Shown here in pieces: positions 5,749 through 9,669 of a DNA stretch of 9,669 nt. Origin of the DNA: NS-12 sp045403215 (GTDB lineage Bacteria > Nitrospirota > Nitrospiria > Nitrospirales > NS-4); the NCBI GenBank assembly GCA_045403215.1, contig JAXIOW010000085.1, positions 1 through 9,669 of the forward strand, given 5' to 3'. Position 1 is the first letter of the stretch. Each line of letters begins with the position of its first letter. The translations under genes and the position numbers were made by a program. The notes under the pieces are model-generated. The model was not told where the DNA came from and ran no database searches. It was given only the letters and a program-made list of their open reading frames with translations.

Positions 5749-7515
5749 ATGAAAACCATGCTCTTGTTTCCTCCGACTTGGCATCCCTCCCAGCCATACC
5801 TGAGTCTGCCGTCGCTCACCGGCTTCCTCAAGCAAGAGGGCGTCGCGGACATCGTCCAGCGGGACCTCGGCATTGAGGTCCTCGACGGCTTCCTCTGCCA
5901 GACCACCGGCCGTGAAACCTACGAGCGGATGCAGGAGAAGGTCAGGACCCTGGAGCGGCTGGGGACGCAAGGGGAAACGGGTCCCGCGAGCCAGGAGCAT
6001 CTCGCCCGGATGAAAGAAGCCCTCGACTGGTTTCCGCCGCTCTACGACCACATCGAAGAAGCCAAACGGATCCTCCGCTCCGAGCAGTTCTACGATCCGG
6101 ACAAATACCGGGAGAGTCTGTTCCTCATCGATCGCTGGCTCGCCTTCATTTCGACGCTCTATTTCCCGACACGTATCTCCGTGGTCGACAACCAGTGGCG
6201 GTATTCCATCTATTCGTCCAAGGACATCCTGAAAGCGGTCGCGGACGAACAGGAGAATCCGTACCTGGAGCTCTTCCGGTCCCGACTGGTGCCGGACATC
6301 CTGGCGCAGGCCCCCGACCTGGTCGGCGTCTCGATCACCGCGACGTCCCAGATCATACCGGGCCTGACCCTCTGCCGCTTGATCAAGCAGGCGAACCCTG
6401 ATCTGCATCTGACCATCGGCGGGAGCATCTTCACCCGGCTGGTGGACAACCTCCGGCGGGTCGATGCGATGTTCCAGTTTGCCGATGACGTTGTGGTCTT
6501 TGAAGGGGAGACCGCCTTGCTTGAGCTCATCCATCAACTGGAGGGGAAGCGCGATTTCAGCAAGGTGCCGAATCTCATCTACCGGCAGAACGGAAAGACC
6601 ATCGTCAACCAGCCGTTCTTTTCCGAAAACATCAATGCGCTGGCGGCGCCGAACTTTGACGGCTTTCCGTTCCGCCAGTACCTCGCGCCCCAGTCCGTTC
6701 TCCCTATCCAATTTTCCCGCGGGTGCTACTACAAGGACTGCGCCTTCTGCGCCTTGACGCTGGATCACCAGAATTTCCGGCAGCGGGCCCCGGAAAAGGT
6801 CGCGGACGACGTGAAAGGGCTCATGGAGAGGTACCAGACGCCGTTCTTCTTCTTTACCGACGAGTGCTTCGCCCTGTCGCCGACCAAGCGTCTGTGCAGT
6901 CAGCTCATCGAGGCCGGGGTCAACGCCCAGTGGACCTGCGAGATGCGGTTCGAGAAGAACCTGACGCGGGACCTGCTCAAGCTGATGCGGGATGCCGGGT
7001 GCTTGAAGATCGTCTTCGGACTGGAGTCCTACAACCAGCGGGTGATGGATTTCATGAAGAAGGGGATCAAGCGCGAGCACGTCAACCGGATCATCGACGA
7101 TTGCCTGGAGCTCGATATCGCCGTGCACTGTTATATCCTGATCGGCTTCCCCACCGAGACGGAGGCGGAAGCGATGGAAACCGCGAATTTCATCAGCGGG
7201 CACACCCGGCTGCACTCGTCCTACGGCTTCTCGTGCCAACCCTGCCTCTTCGATCTGGAGAAAGAGGCACCAATCATGAGCGACCCGGCCAGCTACGGCA
7301 TCCGGCGGATCATGCGGCCGGCGTCGGAGGACCTCAGCCTGGGCTATTTCTACGAGGTGATGGAAGGGATGAAGCCGGACGAAGCGGAACGGGTCTACCA
7401 GTACGTGTACGAGAAGATCAGCGAGGTGGTGTGCGAGCTGCCATTCAATTACTCCATGGCGGATGGATTGCTGTACATCGCCCGCGCGAAAACGCACCCG
7501 GTGGCGACGGGATAG
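5749..7515 (+). CDS. Radical SAM protein with degenerate B12-binding-like N-terminal domain
   Basis: This 588-residue protein has the two-part build of cobalamin-type radical SAM enzymes. The first 180 residues carry FPPTWHPSQPYLSLPSLTGFLK (typical start) and a long helical insertion. Residues 188-262 look like the Rossmann B12-binding fold (DLVGVSITATS, LTIGG), but the DxHxxG cobalamin-ligand motif is absent; DLGIEVLD (39-46) is in its place, so cobalamin may not bind in the usual base-off mode. The [4Fe-4S]/SAM motif is GCYYKDCAFC (C326, C331, C334), spacing CX4CX2C. The barrel continues through FFFTDE (367-372), the GLES region (424-427) and HCYILIGFPTE (460-470). The substrate cannot be deduced. 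GAGGT lies 6 bases before the ATG. The next gene, a membrane protein, starts 33 bases after the stop, suggesting co-transcription. A role in modifying a lipid, cofactor or peptide is possible; class is certain, reaction is not. Confidence 0.9.
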   Translation: MKTMLLFPPTWHPSQPYLSLPSLTGFLKQEGVADIVQRDLGIEVLDGFLCQTTGRETYERMQEKVRTLERLGTQGETGPASQEHLARMKEALDWFPPLYDHIEEAKRILRSEQFYDPDKYRESLFLIDRWLAFISTLYFPTRISVVDNQWRYSIYSSKDILKAVADEQENPYLELFRSRLVPDILAQAPDLVGVSITATSQIIPGLTLCRLIKQANPDLHLTIGGSIFTRLVDNLRRVDAMFQFADDVVVFEGETALLELIHQLEGKRDFSKVPNLIYRQNGKTIVNQPFFSENINALAAPNFDGFPFRQYLAPQSVLPIQFSRGCYYKDCAFCALTLDHQNFRQRAPEKVADDVKGLMERYQTPFFFFTDECFALSPTKRLCSQLIEAGVNAQWTCEMRFEKNLTRDLLKLMRDAGCLKIVFGLESYNQRVMDFMKKGIKREHVNRIIDDCLELDIAVHCYILIGFPTETEAEAMETANFISGHTRLHSSYGFSCQPCLFDLEKEAPIMSDPASYGIRRIMRPASEDLSLGYFYEVMEGMKPDEAERVYQYVYEKISEVVCELPFNYSMADGLLYIARAKTHPVATG

Positions 7516-7548
7516 CAGAGGCGTGATCGATCCCGTCAAGGAGCCCTG

Positions 7549-8661
7549 ATGGCCGAGTCCGTGATGACCCAGAAAGTTCGCGTCGGCTCCGAGACCGGCA
7601 GCTTGCTCTTGGAATATTTCCTGAAAGCCTTGCTGGTCGCGGGGCTCTGCGAGCTTATCCTTTACCGTCTGGTGTCCCGACTGGGGATGCACCTGTCGAA
7701 GGTCGCGAAGGAATACGTGGTCGTCGAGTATTTCCTGCGGGGGGCGTCGACCATCGGCTTCGTCTTGTTGAACTTTTCGGCGATCCTCGTGTTTCTCGTC
7801 TTGCTGGTACTGCTCTTCTACAAGATGAACGGACTGCTGGCCCGCCCCCTGGACCGGATCGTCGTGCCGATGGTGTCGCTGCTCCTTGCGCTGACGGCGG
7901 CGTTCCTGCTGTTCCCGCCACGCATGTTGGGCTCGGTTGTCTACAACGGGCTGACGGTCGTGCTCCTGTGGACCCTCGTGATCCAGTATTGCCGGGCCAA
8001 TCCCGCCCCGACGGCTCGGGCCCTGGCGCTCTGTTACGGGGCTGGCGTGTCGAGCTGGCTCTACTACCAGATTTCGACCACCACGTACGGGTGGCTGGGG
8101 ATTGTCTCGACCCCGCCTCTGGTTCATGAAATCAGCCGCCTCGGCGAAGCCCTGATGGTCGTGGCGACCGTGCTCGTCTTCGCCGTGTACTCCGGGTTCA
8201 CGTTCCGGACGAAGAACCGGCAACAGCGGCGGCGGTCCTTGCAGTTCGCGGGCACATGGGCGGCTCTGTTCCTCGCCTTGCTGGTGATGGATGGCGTGCT
8301 CGAACTCTTCGATCCGGCCATGGCCCGGCACGTCCGCCAGGCGAGCCAGGGCATCGGCTGGATCTTCCAGATGGGGATGGGCTACACCTTCTACCTGCCG
8401 TTCGCGCTCTACGTGGCCGGGTTGCTCTTCTGGTCGTACACGGTGATCAAGCAGATCAGCATGGGGCGGCGCGCCGGCTACGGGCTGGTCCTGATGTTCA
8501 TTGCGGGGTACGCCCTGCAGTTGTCCCACCTGACTCTGTTCGTGATCGTGGGTTTATTGCTGATCGTGAATGACGGGAGGATCGACGCCCGCGAATCGGT
8601 CGGCAAGCTGTTCCCGGTGAGGATGCCCGATCGTCCCGCCGCAGCGCCGGGCGTGTCCTGA
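7549..8661 (+). CDS. Polytopic membrane protein of unknown function
   Basis: The 370-residue product is an integral membrane protein with about nine hydrophobic segments, near 18-42, 68-91, 104-123, 128-147, 156-175, 197-219, 232-253, 272-300 and 309-340. A basic cytoplasmic-looking loop (TKNRQQRRRS, 221-230) separates the sixth and seventh. The C-terminal 30 residues are polar and Pro-rich. No cofactor or catalytic motif is evident, and I do not recognise the family. AAGGAG lies 5 bases before the ATG, a good ribosome binding site. It sits between the radical SAM gene (33-base gap) and the TPR gene (11-base gap) on the same strand, which suggests that the three act together, perhaps with this protein anchoring or transporting the radical SAM product. 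That function is inference from gene order only. Confidence 0.88.
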   Translation: MAESVMTQKVRVGSETGSLLLEYFLKALLVAGLCELILYRLVSRLGMHLSKVAKEYVVVEYFLRGASTIGFVLLNFSAILVFLVLLVLLFYKMNGLLARPLDRIVVPMVSLLLALTAAFLLFPPRMLGSVVYNGLTVVLLWTLVIQYCRANPAPTARALALCYGAGVSSWLYYQISTTTYGWLGIVSTPPLVHEISRLGEALMVVATVLVFAVYSGFTFRTKNRQQRRRSLQFAGTWAALFLALLVMDGVLELFDPAMARHVRQASQGIGWIFQMGMGYTFYLPFALYVAGLLFWSYTVIKQISMGRRAGYGLVLMFIAGYALQLSHLTLFVIVGLLLIVNDGRIDARESVGKLFPVRMPDRPAAAPGVS

Positions 8662-8672
8662 GCGGAACGGGT

Positions 8673-9515
8673 ATGACCGATGAGGATATGACCAAGATGG
8701 ATGCCGGCACCGACCGAGACACGCAGCCAGATGCCAAGCCTGCCGACGAAGCCGTTGAGGCGCCGCTGAGCCTCGATGAAGAGATGGCGGAGATCAAGAA
8801 GCTGCTCGAGGAAGACCCTGAGGACTTCCAGGCCCAGTGCCGCCTGGGCGAGATCTACTTCGCCAAGGGCATGCTGGATGAGGCGCTGGAGAACGTGTCG
8901 AAGGCCATTGAGATGGCCGAAGTCATCCGCAAGCAGATGGACCAGTCGCTCGCCATGTACTATGCGAACCGTGGCACCATCCATGCGACGAAGGGGAACA
9001 TCGACGACGCCATCGCCCAGTACCGGAAAGCCCTGGAGATCAATCTGCGGGATGTCCTGGCGCTCTTCAACCTCGGACGGGCGCTGTACGACCGAGACGA
9101 GTACATGGAGGCCATGCCGTTGCTCGAAAAGCTCGTGGATGTCACCCCTGATGACCCGATCGCCTGGTTCCAGTTGGCGAAGGTCTATGAAAAGCTCGAT
9201 CTGCGGCATATTTCCGACCTCCATACGATCGACAGCGCCATCATGGCCTACCGCCGGGTGCTCGAGCTCGACCCGCATAACCTGGAAGCGGCCTTCGCGC
9301 TGATGGAGATCTACCTGAACCTGCGCAAGCCGGAGGAAGCGATCGGGGTGCTGGAGGCGGCGGTTGAGAGCAATCCGGACGAGCCACTGGCGTACTACAA
9401 CCTGATCAGCACCTATGAGAAGGCCAAGCGGTTTGCCGAAGCTGACCAGACGCGCGAGCGGCTCAAGCAGCGGTTTGCCTCGCGGCGGGCCGCGACGGAG
9501 TCGAAGGAGAAGTAG
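8673..9515 (+). CDS. TPR-repeat protein
   Basis: After a charged, probably disordered N-terminus (1-33) the 280-residue protein consists of tetratricopeptide repeats. Recognisable units lie near 50-83 (LGEIYFAKGMLDEALENVSKAIE), 95-128 (ANRGTIHATKGNIDDAIAQYRKALE), 129-162, 163-203, 205-238 and 239-272. The fourth is interrupted by about ten extra residues (LRHISDLHTI, near 177-186). The tail from about 262 is strongly basic. There is no signal peptide or membrane segment, so it is a cytoplasmic adaptor that binds partner proteins, possibly at the membrane beside the preceding gene product. The 11-base gap and weak ribosome binding site suggest coupled translation from the membrane protein gene. 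A later ATG at 8688 is less likely because its GAGG is only 2 bases away. The partner is unknown. Confidence 0.9.
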   Translation: MTDEDMTKMDAGTDRDTQPDAKPADEAVEAPLSLDEEMAEIKKLLEEDPEDFQAQCRLGEIYFAKGMLDEALENVSKAIEMAEVIRKQMDQSLAMYYANRGTIHATKGNIDDAIAQYRKALEINLRDVLALFNLGRALYDRDEYMEAMPLLEKLVDVTPDDPIAWFQLAKVYEKLDLRHISDLHTIDSAIMAYRRVLELDPHNLEAAFALMEIYLNLRKPEEAIGVLEAAVESNPDEPLAYYNLISTYEKAKRFAEADQTRERLKQRFASRRAATESKEK

Positions 9516-9541
9516 CCGGAGCCACTGACAAGGAGCACGCT

Positions 9542-9669
9542 ATGTTTGGAAGCATGGGCATCACCGAGCTGGTACTGATTCTCTTCATCGTGCTGATCAT
9601 CTTCGGGGCCGGGAAGCTCCCGCAGCTTGGTGAAGGATTGGGCAAGGCCATCAAGGGCTTCAAGAAGTC
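9542..9669 (+). CDS. tatA: TatA-family twin-arginine translocase component, 3' end beyond the right edge
   Basis: The first 42 codons are visible. They give a short periplasmic N-terminus, one membrane helix (about residues 6-22), the FG hinge (FGAGKLPQ, 21-28) and the start of the amphipathic helix (LGEGLGKAIKGFKK, 29-42), the classic TatA layout. TatA oligomers form the pore that moves folded, cofactor-loaded proteins across the cytoplasmic membrane. AAGGAG lies 6 bases before the ATG, and the gene follows the TPR gene by 26 bases, so it may be the last gene of that unit. It could equally be TatB or a TatA paralogue; the short, regular hydrophobic segment favours TatA. Its nearness to a TorD-like chaperone gene fits export of a molybdoenzyme. 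Confidence 0.9.
   Translation, partial: MFGSMGITELVLILFIVLIIFGAGKLPQLGEGLGKAIKGFKK

Noticed and set aside
6723..7526. A 267-codon plus-strand frame inside the radical SAM gene
   Set aside because: It is an out-of-frame Arg/Gly/Pro-rich translation overlapping the conserved radical SAM core.
5713..8529. A 938-codon minus-strand open frame opposite the radical SAM and membrane protein genes
   Set aside because: The plus strand codes two clear proteins here with good ribosome binding sites. The minus translation is rich in His, Arg, Gln and Pro with no domain, as expected for the antisense of a GC-rich gene.

Overview
The window looks like chromosomal DNA of a nitrite-oxidising bacterium of the Nitrospira type (phylum Nitrospirota). 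The evidence is gene content plus fairly high GC. There is a secreted haem-b-binding protein of the ethylbenzene dehydrogenase/NxrC type, a TorD/NarJ-like molybdoenzyme chaperone, a NapG/MauM-like multi-cluster ferredoxin and a TatA protein, with few intergenic gaps. No rRNA, tRNA, insertion sequence, phage gene or CRISPR array is visible. The organism is inferred from family knowledge, not from a marker gene.

Layout. On the minus strand, 1-1569 holds a coiled-coil heptad-repeat protein that runs off the left edge and has no ATG start, preceded by a seven-bladed WD40 propeller protein. From 1570 a divergent promoter region leads into plus-strand genes that run to the right edge. The first block (1714-3348) is an unrecognised protein with an HExxH motif and two C-terminal CxxC pairs, followed 9 bases later by a four-cluster ferredoxin. 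The second block (3453-5464) is a TorD-like chaperone with its own promoter, a hairpin terminator, and a secreted NxrC-like haem protein closed by a very strong terminator at 5526-5565. The third block starts after a palindrome-rich regulatory region (5567-5748). It holds a B12-domain-like radical SAM protein, a polytopic membrane protein, a TPR protein and the 5' part of tatA.

How the genes may work together. The middle genes fit assembly of a periplasm-facing type II DMSO-reductase-family enzyme, most likely nitrite oxidoreductase. The chaperone would guard the molybdenum subunit, Tat would export it folded, the NxrC-like subunit would take electrons through haem b, and the ferredoxin and HExxH protein may serve electron transfer or maturation. 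The catalytic alpha and beta subunits are not in the window. The radical SAM, membrane and TPR genes look like one transcription unit of unknown product, with tatA as its possible last member.

The least explained parts are the HExxH/CxxC protein, the radical SAM plus membrane protein pair, and the missing standard start codon of the coiled-coil gene.
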